Assembly: GCA_003402735.1 (NCBI GenBank)
Contig: QQNE01000011.1
Coordinates: forward strand, 1-61,058
Direction: 5' to 3'
DNA from: Verrucomicrobiota bacterium
GTDB taxonomy: Bacteria > Verrucomicrobiota > Verrucomicrobiia > Verrucomicrobiales > DEV007
DNA length: 61,058 bases
In this document: positions 43,838 to 51,821 of the stretch, piece by piece
Numbering within the stretch: the stretch's first letter is position 1
Layout: every line of letters starts with the position of its first letter
Notes under the pieces: model-generated
Told to the model about the DNA's origin: nothing
What the model saw: only the letters and a program-made list of their open reading frames with translations
Database searches by the model: none
Made by a program: the position numbers and the translations under genes

Positions 43838-45316
43838 ATGGAAAGAGCGGAGACAGACGGATTGGGGCACAAGGGGAAACTTCCTCTGGCGGTCGATCTG
43901 GATGGGACCCTGATTCGTTCGGACAGCCTTGAGGAGGCGGTGGCGCGGTTGCTGGTTCGGGCACCGTGGCGTCTGGTCTCCGTGGGCATCGCCTGGCTGC
44001 GGTGGGGCAGGGCCCGGGCCAAAGCCCTACTTTTTCGAGGCCACGGAATCCAGGTTGAATCGCTGCCCTATGACCGACGGGTCTTGGATTGGTTGCAGGG
44101 GGAACGTCGCGGGGGCCGGGTTCTGGTGCTGGCCACCGGAACGGACCAGCAACTGGCGGTTCAGGTGGCAGATCACCTGAGGATTTTTGATGCTGTTTTC
44201 GCTTCTGATGGGGAGATCAATCTCAAGGGGAACCGGAAGGCGGAGTGCCTGGCAAACGCATTTCCCGAGGGGTTTGCGTATGCGGGCAACTCGAGAAGCG
44301 ATCTGCCAATTTGGAAAATCGCCCGGGAGGCGGTGGTGATCAACGCAAGTGAGGCGGTCGCCCGGAAGGCGAGATCGGAGGGGCGCGTGGTTCTGGAGTT
44401 TCCGCGGATCGGGCGGCGTTGGGCTCTGCTCGAGGCGATGCGTCCGCATCAGTGGATCAAAAACATCTTGGTGTCGGTGCCGATTGTGACCGGTCAAGGG
44501 TGGGGCGAGGCGGAAGCTTGGCGGGGGGTTCTGTTGGCGTTTGGGGCGCTCTGTCTCCTGGCGTCGGCTGTCTACCTGGGAAACGATGTGGCGGATCTCG
44601 ACCCGGATCGGGCGCACCCGAGGAAACGGCATCGGCCCATGGCCTCGGGCGATGCCTCTCCGCTGCAAGGACTCGCGTTGGCTTTCGGGTTGGCAGCAGG
44701 GGGATTGGGCGTGGCTTGGTGTGGTGGCATCTTGGGTTGGGCGGTTCTCTACCTGGCATTGACGTTGGCCTACAACTTTGGGATCAAGAGGCTCCTGTTG
44801 GTGGATGTGTTCGGTTTGGCGTTTTTCTACGCCTTGCGCATCCTGATGGGCGGTCAGGCATCTGGATTTCTCACCAGTGACTGGCTGGTGGCTTTTTCGG
44901 CCTTCTTTTTCCTGAGCCTTGCGCTCGGCAAGAGGGTCGCTGAGATCGGTTGCCTTTCGGATCCGGAGGGGCGTGCGGTTCCGGGGCGTGCCTATGTGCG
45001 GAGCGATGGCCCTGCCCTGCTCCAAATGGGAGTTGCGTCAGGATATGTTTCCTGCCTTGTGCTCGCCCTGTATCTCCAGGATCGCACGGTCCTGAAGCAC
45101 TACGAACATCCCGCGGCCTTGTGGGGAGTGTGCGCGGTGTTGCTTTTCTGGATCAGCCGCACGTGGATCCTCATTTGCCGTGGCACCATGCAGGACGAAC
45201 CGGTCCAGTTTGCCATCAGGGACCGATGGTCCTGGGCCTGCGGAGGCGTCGCGTTGGGCTGTCTTCTGGTGGCCAGTGGACATGTTCCGCTCGCGGCCTC
45301 TTTCAAGTTTTGGTGA
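43838..45316 (+). CDS. HAD phosphatase fused to UbiA-type prenyltransferase (decaprenyl-phosphate phosphoribosyltransferase-like)
   Basis: The 492-residue fusion starts with a HAD domain: VDLDGT at residues 19-24 and GNSRSDLPIW near 150. From residue about 200 a polytopic UbiA-type prenyltransferase follows. Its blocks MRPHQWIKNILV, NDVADLDPDRAHPRKRHRPM and DVFGLAFFYALRILMGG are those of decaprenyl-phosphate 5-phosphoribosyltransferases, as are SDWLVAF and LGKRVAEI. That enzyme transfers phosphoribose from PRPP to polyprenyl phosphate. The HAD part could remove the 5-phosphate to give polyprenyl-phosphate ribose; that step is inference. The adjacent GT-C-like gene is a candidate user of the product. 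Confidence 0.88.
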   Translation: MERAETDGLGHKGKLPLAVDLDGTLIRSDSLEEAVARLLVRAPWRLVSVGIAWLRWGRARAKALLFRGHGIQVESLPYDRRVLDWLQGERRGGRVLVLATGTDQQLAVQVADHLRIFDAVFASDGEINLKGNRKAECLANAFPEGFAYAGNSRSDLPIWKIAREAVVINASEAVARKARSEGRVVLEFPRIGRRWALLEAMRPHQWIKNILVSVPIVTGQGWGEAEAWRGVLLAFGALCLLASAVYLGNDVADLDPDRAHPRKRHRPMASGDASPLQGLALAFGLAAGGLGVAWCGGILGWAVLYLALTLAYNFGIKRLLLVDVFGLAFFYALRILMGGQASGFLTSDWLVAFSAFFFLSLALGKRVAEIGCLSDPEGRAVPGRAYVRSDGPALLQMGVASGYVSCLVLALYLQDRTVLKHYEHPAALWGVCAVLLFWISRTWILICRGTMQDEPVQFAIRDRWSWACGGVALGCLLVASGHVPLAASFKFW

Positions 45317-45331
45317 AAACGGGGAGGCGCG

Positions 45332-46912
45332 ATGGGGAGAATAGCGAATGCTTGGTGGGCTCGGCCCAGATTGGCCTGTTTCTGGGGCGGTTTGCTTGCT
45401 CTTGGCGCGTTGGCGCCCTTGGTCTGCTTGATTTGGCAATGGCCTGGGCCCGACCGGGATTCCATCGCCTTTTTGCCGGCCGCCTTGCATTGCCGTCAGG
45501 GGGACGGATTGATCAACCCGGTCTGGTCGGGGATCGAGGTGACGGATCCTTCCGGACAGGACCGGTTCACGTTGCACGGTCCATTGTTCCCATTGTGGAC
45601 GGCTGCGCTGATGCCTTCCGCCACCATCGAGTCCCTTCAGGTCCCGTTGCTGGTGTTTCGTCTGGTCAACGTCTTGATTCTGGTCAGCGCGGTCACTGCG
45701 CTCGTTTCTCGGCAAAGCGGCCCGGGCGCGGCGCGGACTTGGCGAAGTCGGTTCCCTCTGGCGATGTTGGTCATCCTCGCGGATGGAGCCATGCGGACGG
45801 GGATGTATGGACGACCGGAGATTCTGGCGGCCCCGCTCTTGGCGGCAGGCTTTGGCTTGCTGATGTTTCGGATCGGCGGATCCGTGTGCGGGTTTGCCGC
45901 GTTCGGCTTGTTAGGGGTTTGTGCGGCGGTGAGTCCCGCTGTCGGGTTTCTCGCGGTGTTGGCGGGATTGACCGTCCTCACGTCGACAAAACATTTTGGG
46001 GAGGCTTCCACGGGTCGTCGGCTCGGATTGCTGGTTCTCATGGGAGTTGTGGCCGTGGCGGTGTTTGCCATCTGCCTCTCCCTAACTCCCCACGGGCTTG
46101 CCGAGTCCTTGTCAGGAATCCGGAGGGCGGGGGAGCGGGATGCCGGGAAAGGGATCACCGGGCTCGGACGGTTGCTGCGTTATGGGCTGGTTTGGTGGGA
46201 TCGTCCGTTCTTCGGCCCTCCGATGCTGCTTGCGGTCGGAACGGCAGCGCTTGCTTTGTGGAAGCGGGCCGCCCCGTCCTCCCGGTGGTGGCTTGTGGCG
46301 GGACAATGCGCTTGTCTGGCGGGCATCTGGTTCTTCGGGATCCGCGTGGCCAACGTAAATTACAACTTGGCGGCCTTTTCCACCGTCGGCTTTGCATGGC
46401 TCTTGGCTTGGGCTTGGGAGGAACCGGGAACGGCACTCCCTTCAGTTGCCAGGGCGCGTTGGCGCTGCGGGTTGGTTGCCGCTCTCCTGCTGCCGTGTCA
46501 ACTCGTCCACCTCAAGACCGGGGTCGAGATCGCTCACATGATGCGGGCTGGCACAGGTCTGGGCGAGGCCAGAAGAGCGATCCGCAGGGTCATTCGTCCC
46601 GGGGACTGCCTGTTGGTCAAGTCGGGAACCTGGATCTTGCTTCCGGAGGGCTCAGTCATGCGGGAATGGCAGGAACCTTTGCCGTTTCCGGAACTCGAGG
46701 GCGATCGCACGCTCTGGGTCCGTCAGTTGGTGCCGAGTTCCAATAACGAACGAACACGAAGCGAGGAGCGCAAGTGGAAGTCTGTTTTCCAATTTGGTCC
46801 GGCAGAGCGTCCCCAAGTTTTTGGGGTGCCCGTGACCAAGTTTGGTCCTGGCTACGCCTTTGAAGTTCTTCAAAGGGTGGAGGGCGCCCATGGAGGAATG
46901 AACTCCGATTGA
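45332..46912 (+). CDS. Polytopic GT-C-like membrane glycosyltransferase
   Basis: The 526-residue membrane protein has about ten helices and a C-terminal soluble domain of about 100 residues. The first extracytoplasmic loop holds PGPDRDSIAFLPAALHCRQG and LHGPLFPLWTAALM, resembling the acidic catalytic loop of GT-C enzymes that use polyprenyl-phosphate sugars. No closer family is recognised. It lies 15 bp after the HAD-UbiA fusion, which supports a donor-enzyme pairing. A longer overlapping frame starting at 44950 was rejected because it has no such features and runs inside the upstream gene. Confidence 0.78.
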   Translation: MGRIANAWWARPRLACFWGGLLALGALAPLVCLIWQWPGPDRDSIAFLPAALHCRQGDGLINPVWSGIEVTDPSGQDRFTLHGPLFPLWTAALMPSATIESLQVPLLVFRLVNVLILVSAVTALVSRQSGPGAARTWRSRFPLAMLVILADGAMRTGMYGRPEILAAPLLAAGFGLLMFRIGGSVCGFAAFGLLGVCAAVSPAVGFLAVLAGLTVLTSTKHFGEASTGRRLGLLVLMGVVAVAVFAICLSLTPHGLAESLSGIRRAGERDAGKGITGLGRLLRYGLVWWDRPFFGPPMLLAVGTAALALWKRAAPSSRWWLVAGQCACLAGIWFFGIRVANVNYNLAAFSTVGFAWLLAWAWEEPGTALPSVARARWRCGLVAALLLPCQLVHLKTGVEIAHMMRAGTGLGEARRAIRRVIRPGDCLLVKSGTWILLPEGSVMREWQEPLPFPELEGDRTLWVRQLVPSSNNERTRSEERKWKSVFQFGPAERPQVFGVPVTKFGPGYAFEVLQRVEGAHGGMNSD

Positions 46913-47123
46913 TGGCGCAAGTGGGATGAAATTGAAAAACGCTGTTTTTTTGGCCAATCTCAAGGTTTTAAATTTTGAAAGAATGGTGGAGCGGTTTCGA
47001 GGTCGCTGTCCTTCGGAGATCTGCTGTGGGCTGAGAAATGTTGCATTTTCTTCTGGCATCCGACTGTAGGACCGAGGTAGTGGATAAGGATGGTGCCGTG
47101 AAACCCATGCGGCGTTTTTTGAG
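46913..47123 (+). other. 211-bp spacer with possible promoter
   Basis: This relatively AT-rich spacer separates the GT-C-like gene from the next glycosyltransferase. TTGCAT (47041-47046) and TGTAGG (47065-47070), 18 bp apart, form a weak promoter-like pair. No terminator or RNA gene is seen. Confidence 0.25.
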
Positions 47124-48338
47124 ATGTCTTCTTCACCCCATTTCAAGCCCTCGGTTTCCAAGCTGGTTCTGGCTCATGATTACTTGATCCAGATGGGCGG
47201 AGCGGAGCGGGTGGTGGCCTCAATGCTTCGGAGGCAGCCCAACTTGCCGCTGTATACGAGTGCGGTGAGGGAGGACAGTCTGCTGCCCGAGTTTCAGGGG
47301 GCCGACCTGCGGGTGTCGTGGATGCAGCGGCTTCCGCGGATCACGACCTGTTTCAAACGCTACTTTCCGCTCTACCCGCAGGCGTTCCGGAGTTTTGGGG
47401 TGATCGAGGCGGAGGCTGCTTGGGTCAGTGCCAGCGCCTTTGCCAAGTGCATGCGGTTCAGCCCGTCCACGGCGTCCGTGCTCTACTGTCATTCGCCGAC
47501 CCGTTTTCTTTGGGAGTGTGACACCTATCTGCGTTCCGAGATCCGGAGCAAGCTGCGGAGGGGAGTGGTGCGCACCATGGTTCCGGCGCTGCGCGGGCTC
47601 GACCGGAGCGCGACCTCAAAATTTGATGTGGTGGTGGCCAACTCACAGGCGGTGAAGCGCCGGATCCGGAACAACTACCAAGTGGAGGCCAAGGTGATTC
47701 ACCCGCCGGTGGATTTGCAACGGTTCACCGCCAGGCAGCAGTCGGTCGGAGATTATCATTTGGTCCTGTCCAGATTGGTGGGCTACAAGGCGATCGACCG
47801 CGCAGTCGCAGCCTTTTCGGCGATGGGCAAGCGCTTGGTGATCATCGGGGAAGGACCGGACGGGCCCCGTTTGCGCGCGATGGCAGGGCCGACCGTTGAG
47901 TTTCTCGGGAAGGTTACCGATGAAGAGGTCAATCATTGGGTCGCGAGTTGTCGTGCCCTCGTTTTTCCTGGGGAAGAGGATTTCGGGATCGCTCCGGTGG
48001 AAGTGCAAGCGGCCGGACGTCCGGTGATTGCCTTCGGAAAAGGGGGGGCTTTGGAAACGGTGGTGGAAGGGGAAACCGGATGTTTCTTCCACGATCCTGC
48101 CCCCGAGGCTTTGGCGGAGGCGGTGCGCAGGTGCGAGTCGATCGAGTGGCAACCGGCGCGAATCATTCAAAACGCGCAGCGTTTCTCCGAAGAGGAATTT
48201 CATCGGCAGACCCTGCGACTGATTGCTGAAGTCACGGCGGACAAGGCGGCCCGTCGCGCCGAGCGGGTCGGTGTTTCCACCTCCTCCATGAGGCGGACGG
48301 CGGTCGGCAGTTATTCTTCTCCTCACGACCTGGCGTGA
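47124..48338 (+). CDS. Glycosyltransferase family 4 (WbaZ-like)
   Basis: The 404-residue GT-B enzyme contains LVLAHDYLIQMGGAERVVAS, SVLYCHSPTRFLWE and VVVANSQAVKRRIRNNY. VIHPPVDLQRF, KRLVIIGEGPDGPRLRAMAG and FPGEEDFGIAPVEVQAAGRP (E-x7-E) follow. This pattern fits the WbaZ group of mannosyl/rhamnosyl-type transferases. Its stop overlaps the next gene's GTG (GTGA at 48335). The last 40 residues are basic and low-complexity. Confidence 0.92.
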   Translation: MSSSPHFKPSVSKLVLAHDYLIQMGGAERVVASMLRRQPNLPLYTSAVREDSLLPEFQGADLRVSWMQRLPRITTCFKRYFPLYPQAFRSFGVIEAEAAWVSASAFAKCMRFSPSTASVLYCHSPTRFLWECDTYLRSEIRSKLRRGVVRTMVPALRGLDRSATSKFDVVVANSQAVKRRIRNNYQVEAKVIHPPVDLQRFTARQQSVGDYHLVLSRLVGYKAIDRAVAAFSAMGKRLVIIGEGPDGPRLRAMAGPTVEFLGKVTDEEVNHWVASCRALVFPGEEDFGIAPVEVQAAGRPVIAFGKGGALETVVEGETGCFFHDPAPEALAEAVRRCESIEWQPARIIQNAQRFSEEEFHRQTLRLIAEVTADKAARRAERVGVSTSSMRRTAVGSYSSPHDLA

Positions 48339-49552
48339 ATCTGGCCATCCTGAGCAATGCGCAGCCGTTGTCGCGCGCAGGGCTTTTGCAGCGGACCTCA
48401 ACTTTGGCTCCGGTCTTGCTCACGCAGTTGGATGTCGCGCGGCACGAACTGCCCCCAGATGCGGTCTTGAACATCAGCGCCTTTGTGACGGACACCCTTG
48501 CCTGGAGCCAGCAGAAGGGTGGGGCGATCACGGATTCGGCCCGTTCGTTTCCCGCAGTTTTCAAGGCGATCCAGGCGTTCAGGCCTGATTGGGTGTTGGT
48601 CGATTACGATCCCAAGGCCGACAAGGGACGGGACCGGGTCGCCTTTCTGGAAGTCGCGGGCACGCTGGCCGCTTCCGCCTCCTCCGAAGGCTGGGCCTTC
48701 GGGTTGGTGCTGGGTGATGAAGCGGTGCAGGGCGCAGACTCCGATTTTTTTCCGGGAGCTGCGCTCTCAGCTCGCCAAATTCTCAACCGTTTGGCGAGCC
48801 GGTGCCAACGTTTCATCACTTTTTCTTCGGGGGCCGCCCAGCGGTTGGGCAAACGGTTCCGGCGCGGATTTGAAGTGGTGCCGGTATCGGCGGTGGTTCC
48901 AGCGTGTCCGTTGGCGCGTCGTGAGGCACGGAGACGGCTCGGTTTTCCGGAGCAAACGGAGGAGCTCTTGATTGGGGTTTTGGGCCGGTTTCCAGACCTT
49001 GCCTGGGATCTTCTCCAGGCGGGTTTGAAGGAGTCGCTGCGGCTTTCTCCGGGGGCGCGCCTGCTCTACCTGGGACCGGATGGACAACGATTCAGGGACC
49101 GCTCCATGCCGCTGCCGTTTTTGGATGCGGGCACGCCGGAGGCCGACGAGGTGGCGGTGCGGTTGCGTGCGCTGGACTTTGCGATTCTGCCCTTAAAGGA
49201 CGGATGCCACGCGGATGACCAAGCCCTCCTTGCTTGCCTGCGCAATGGAACGCCGGTGGTGGCGACGGCACCCGTCCCCGGACAAGAGCCGGAGTTTCTC
49301 TCTCCTCCTGAGGGGGTTGCTCTGGTTCCGGGCAAGGAGTTGGGGGCTTTTCTGGAAGCCATCGAAGTCGCTTGTGAACGGGCGTTGCAAGGAATCCCTG
49401 AAACTGTGGATGCCCGTTTGCGGGACTGGTATGCGGAACGCTTCTCCGCCGGGCGAATGCATCGGCAGTTGGGGATTCCGGTTCTTGGCCGATGCCTCGA
49501 CGGCAAAGGCGGATCGATCCCGGGAGTTCCTTCCACCGTGCCCGACGATTGA
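48335..49552 (+). CDS. Divergent glycosyltransferase-like protein
   Basis: The 405-residue protein starts NLAILSNAQPLSRAGLLQRT and has a GT-B-like two-domain layout, with a second half containing LIGVLGRFPDLAWDLLQAGL and ARLLYLGPDGQRFRD. The E-x7-E motif is missing; in its place is AILPLKDGCHADDQALLACL followed by RNGTPVVAT. That resembles the variant motif of the enzyme at 30680. It may be a GT4-like enzyme of a special subgroup or a non-catalytic relative. It is translationally coupled to the upstream WbaZ-like gene. Confidence 0.65.
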   Translation: MNLAILSNAQPLSRAGLLQRTSTLAPVLLTQLDVARHELPPDAVLNISAFVTDTLAWSQQKGGAITDSARSFPAVFKAIQAFRPDWVLVDYDPKADKGRDRVAFLEVAGTLAASASSEGWAFGLVLGDEAVQGADSDFFPGAALSARQILNRLASRCQRFITFSSGAAQRLGKRFRRGFEVVPVSAVVPACPLARREARRRLGFPEQTEELLIGVLGRFPDLAWDLLQAGLKESLRLSPGARLLYLGPDGQRFRDRSMPLPFLDAGTPEADEVAVRLRALDFAILPLKDGCHADDQALLACLRNGTPVVATAPVPGQEPEFLSPPEGVALVPGKELGAFLEAIEVACERALQGIPETVDARLRDWYAERFSAGRMHRQLGIPVLGRCLDGKGGSIPGVPSTVPDD

Positions 49553-49612
49553 TGCTTTCCGGCTCCTCCCGACTTTGGGGTTTCCATTCAACCGCTCTTC
49601 ACGATCTCATCC

Positions 49613-50182
49613 GTGCCTTATTACGAGTTTTATTGTCCCAAAAACCACACGGTCTACACGTTCTTTGCCCGTTCGATCCGCTGGGCGGGGCGGGTGCCGC
49701 GGTGTCCGGACCCGGCGCATGCCGAGGCCAAATTGGAGAAGAGGGTCTCGCGCTTTGCCTTTACCGGCGTGGCCCGGGAGAGCGGTGAGGAAGGCATGAC
49801 CGATTTTGAGGATCCACGGATGATGCAGAGCTTTGCGGCCATGGAGAGGGAGTTCGCTGGATTGAGTGAGGAGAACCCCGATCCGCGTCAACTGGGTCGG
49901 CTGCTGCGGCGCATGGGGGATCTCATGGGAACCTCCTGGAACTCTCAGATCGAGGAAATGGCCCGGCGCTTGGAAGCCGGCGAGGACCCCGAAAAGATTG
50001 AGGAACAATTTGGCGATGCCCTTGACGAGTCGATGGGAGGCTCGGAAGATGAGGGGATGGGGCTCAGCGAGGAGGGCAGGGGAGACGCCAGGCGGATGCT
50101 GGCCCGGTATCGGGGGCTTGGTCCCCGGCGGGATCCAAGAGTTTACGAGATGGCAGATTACCTGGATCCTGACGAAACGTGA
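49613..50182 (+). CDS. FmdB-like small zinc-ribbon protein
   Basis: The 189-residue product starts PYYEFYCPKNHTVYTFFA, the opening of FmdB regulatory-type zinc ribbons. The usual CxxC pairs are replaced by CPKNH and CPDPAH, so the metal site, if any, is C/H-type. The rest is a charged helical region (EEMARRLEAGEDPEKIEEQF) and a Gly/Glu-rich stretch. GTG 49613 starts the domain directly. It overlaps the EpsI-like gene by 4 bp. Function is unknown; FmdB homologues are often found beside unrelated operons. Confidence 0.7.
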   Translation: MPYYEFYCPKNHTVYTFFARSIRWAGRVPRCPDPAHAEAKLEKRVSRFAFTGVARESGEEGMTDFEDPRMMQSFAAMEREFAGLSEENPDPRQLGRLLRRMGDLMGTSWNSQIEEMARRLEAGEDPEKIEEQFGDALDESMGGSEDEGMGLSEEGRGDARRMLARYRGLGPRRDPRVYEMADYLDPDET

Positions 50183-50925
50183 AGCAGGAGCAAGCTATGG
50201 AGACGCGCAAGGCGACGGGTCTCGGACACTGGGCTGTATGGGGCCTTTGCCTCGCCGTCGTCATCGGAGAAGCGGGCGGACTTTGGTGGTTCCAGTCCCG
50301 TGCCTCGCGGGATCTGTTGGCGACCTATCCCCAAGTTTTGCGTTGGCTGCCGCCCGGGGATCCGTTGGCTTGGAGAGAGGTTCCCGTATCGGCCGCTCAA
50401 GTGACCGGACTCTCATTCGATCGGGGGAGGCACTATCGGGTGAGCGGAGCGGGGGGCCTCTCGCTCGACGTTCTCTACCTGGATTTCGATGCCGGTCATG
50501 AAGCCTACGCCTACGACTTGTTGTCTCACCCACCGCAGTATTGCCTCGGGATGGTGGGCTGGAACGTGATCGAGGTGCATCCGGACCGGGTTGTCCAGGT
50601 GGCTGGGGAACCGGTCCGGGTGCAATCTCTGACCGCCCAATCTCCGTCCGGGGAAGTTTCCCATGTCTTCAAGAGCATCTGGATCCATTCTCGGTTCGGG
50701 TTCAATGGCCAGTTCAGCCGACAAGCCAGGGTCCGGTTGGCGCTGCAACCGATGCCGCCTCCGCCTGCCTGCATCTTTGTGGCCGGCGTTTCGGGTGCGA
50801 AAGATGAGGCGCAGGCCTGGGAGAGTTTTGTGCATCAGGGCTTGGACGGGTTCAGGCAAATCCCGTCGAGGTTGAACTCGGAGCGGACCATGAGGGTCGA
50901 ACACGGGGGAGCGAGTGGACGCTAA
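50179..50925 (+). CDS. EpsI-like (DUF3485-type) exosortase-associated protein
   Basis: The 248-residue product has one N-terminal helix (WAVWGLCLAVVIGEAGGLWW) and an extracytoplasmic domain. Within it, YDLLSHPPQYCLGMVGWNV matches the HxPxxC...GW core of EpsI proteins. EpsI proteins accompany or are fused to exosortases of PEP-CTERM-type sorting systems and occur in exopolysaccharide loci. No exosortase is in the window, and no PEP-CTERM signal was noticed on the secreted proteins here. GTG 50179 overlaps the FmdB-like stop; ATG 50197 is an alternative. The call rests on one motif region. Confidence 0.6.
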   Translation: MKQEQAMETRKATGLGHWAVWGLCLAVVIGEAGGLWWFQSRASRDLLATYPQVLRWLPPGDPLAWREVPVSAAQVTGLSFDRGRHYRVSGAGGLSLDVLYLDFDAGHEAYAYDLLSHPPQYCLGMVGWNVIEVHPDRVVQVAGEPVRVQSLTAQSPSGEVSHVFKSIWIHSRFGFNGQFSRQARVRLALQPMPPPPACIFVAGVSGAKDEAQAWESFVHQGLDGFRQIPSRLNSERTMRVEHGGASGR

Positions 50926-50937
50926 GTCAGGGAAGTT

Positions 50938-51600
50938 ATGCGAGTTTTAGCAATAGGTGATATTCATGGCTGTTACCGCGCCTTGCGGACGCTGGCCGAG
51001 GCCGTTCCTTTCAAGGATGACGACGTTTTGGTGACCCTGGGAGATTGCGTCGACCGGGGACCGAACTCTCGCGAAGTCATCGACTGGCTGATCGAATGGA
51101 GCAAGACGCATCAGGTGGTCTGCTTGCGTGGCAATCACGAGGTCATCATGATGGACGCGATCAAGGATCGTTTCGCTCTGAGACCATGGCTTGAAGTCGG
51201 AGGGATGGCCACCATGGAATCTTACCAAGGGGGGAAATCGGGCATTCCCCAGGAGCACTGGGAATTTCTCGAAAACACCATTCCTTGGTGGTCGACAGAT
51301 ACCCACATCTTCGTGCACGCCTCCGTAAATCCCGCCCTTCCCATGGAGAAGCAGACCCAAGCAGATCTCTACTGGAAGCGGGTCGATTTTGCTTCGCCGG
51401 CCCATATGTCTGGCAAAAAAGTCGTCTGTGGGCACTCTGCCCACAAGGATGGTGTTCCCAAGAGCAACGGACATCTTACCTGCATCGATACCTGGGCCTA
51501 TGGCGGAGGGTGGCTGACGGCGCTCGATGTTTCAGCGGGCGTCTACTGGCAAGCGCGGGAGTCCGGAGAGGTGCGCCAGGGAGTGTTGGAAGGGAATTGA
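50938..51600 (+). CDS. PPP-family serine/threonine phosphatase or diadenosine tetraphosphatase-like protein
   Basis: The 220-residue metallophosphoesterase has all PPP signature blocks: IGDIHG, LGDCVDRGPNS, LRGNHE, and later histidines in HIFVHASVNP and VVCGHSAHKDG. Such enzymes dephosphorylate proteins or hydrolyse Ap4A and are cytoplasmic. A complete motif set implies activity. It follows the EpsI-like gene by 12 bp with the ribosome site GGGAAG upstream of ATG 50938. A role in countering the tyrosine kinase at 54952 is conceivable but not shown, because PPP enzymes usually act on Ser/Thr. Confidence 0.9.
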   Translation: MRVLAIGDIHGCYRALRTLAEAVPFKDDDVLVTLGDCVDRGPNSREVIDWLIEWSKTHQVVCLRGNHEVIMMDAIKDRFALRPWLEVGGMATMESYQGGKSGIPQEHWEFLENTIPWWSTDTHIFVHASVNPALPMEKQTQADLYWKRVDFASPAHMSGKKVVCGHSAHKDGVPKSNGHLTCIDTWAYGGGWLTALDVSAGVYWQARESGEVRQGVLEGN

Positions 51601-51756
51601 TCGGGGCGTCCGCTGGTCCAGCCGGACTCGGTTCGACCGCCGTCCAATGGGGGCGAGTGGGGCGGACCCTCCGTCATCACAAAAAAAAGCTCCGCCCAGA
51701 GAATTTTTTGCTTTTCCCTGGGATTGTCCGGCACAATGATGGGATCGGCCTAAGGT

Positions 51757-51788
51757 ATTTTTAGAATAATTTAAGTTATTTTAAAAAT
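51757..51788. promoter_or_regulatory. 32-nt AT-rich imperfect palindrome upstream of the export module
   Basis: The two 16-nt halves, ATTTTTAGAATAATTT and AAGTTATTTTAAAAAT, are inverted repeats with two mismatches, both G-T pairs. It ends 33 bp before the ATG at 51822 in a GC-rich genome. It also contains the -10-like hexamer TAGAAT (51762-51767). A regulator operator overlapping a promoter is the simplest reading. Confidence 0.5.
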
Positions 51789-51821
51789 CAAGGCCCGCCC
51801 AATCGATTTGTTTCCCTTTCG

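Noticed and set aside
44950..46746. Long plus-strand open frame overlapping the HAD-UbiA and GT-C-like genes
   Set aside because: It starts inside the upstream gene and its translation lacks membrane helices or motifs. The frame 45332-46912 shows a polytopic protein directly following the upstream gene.
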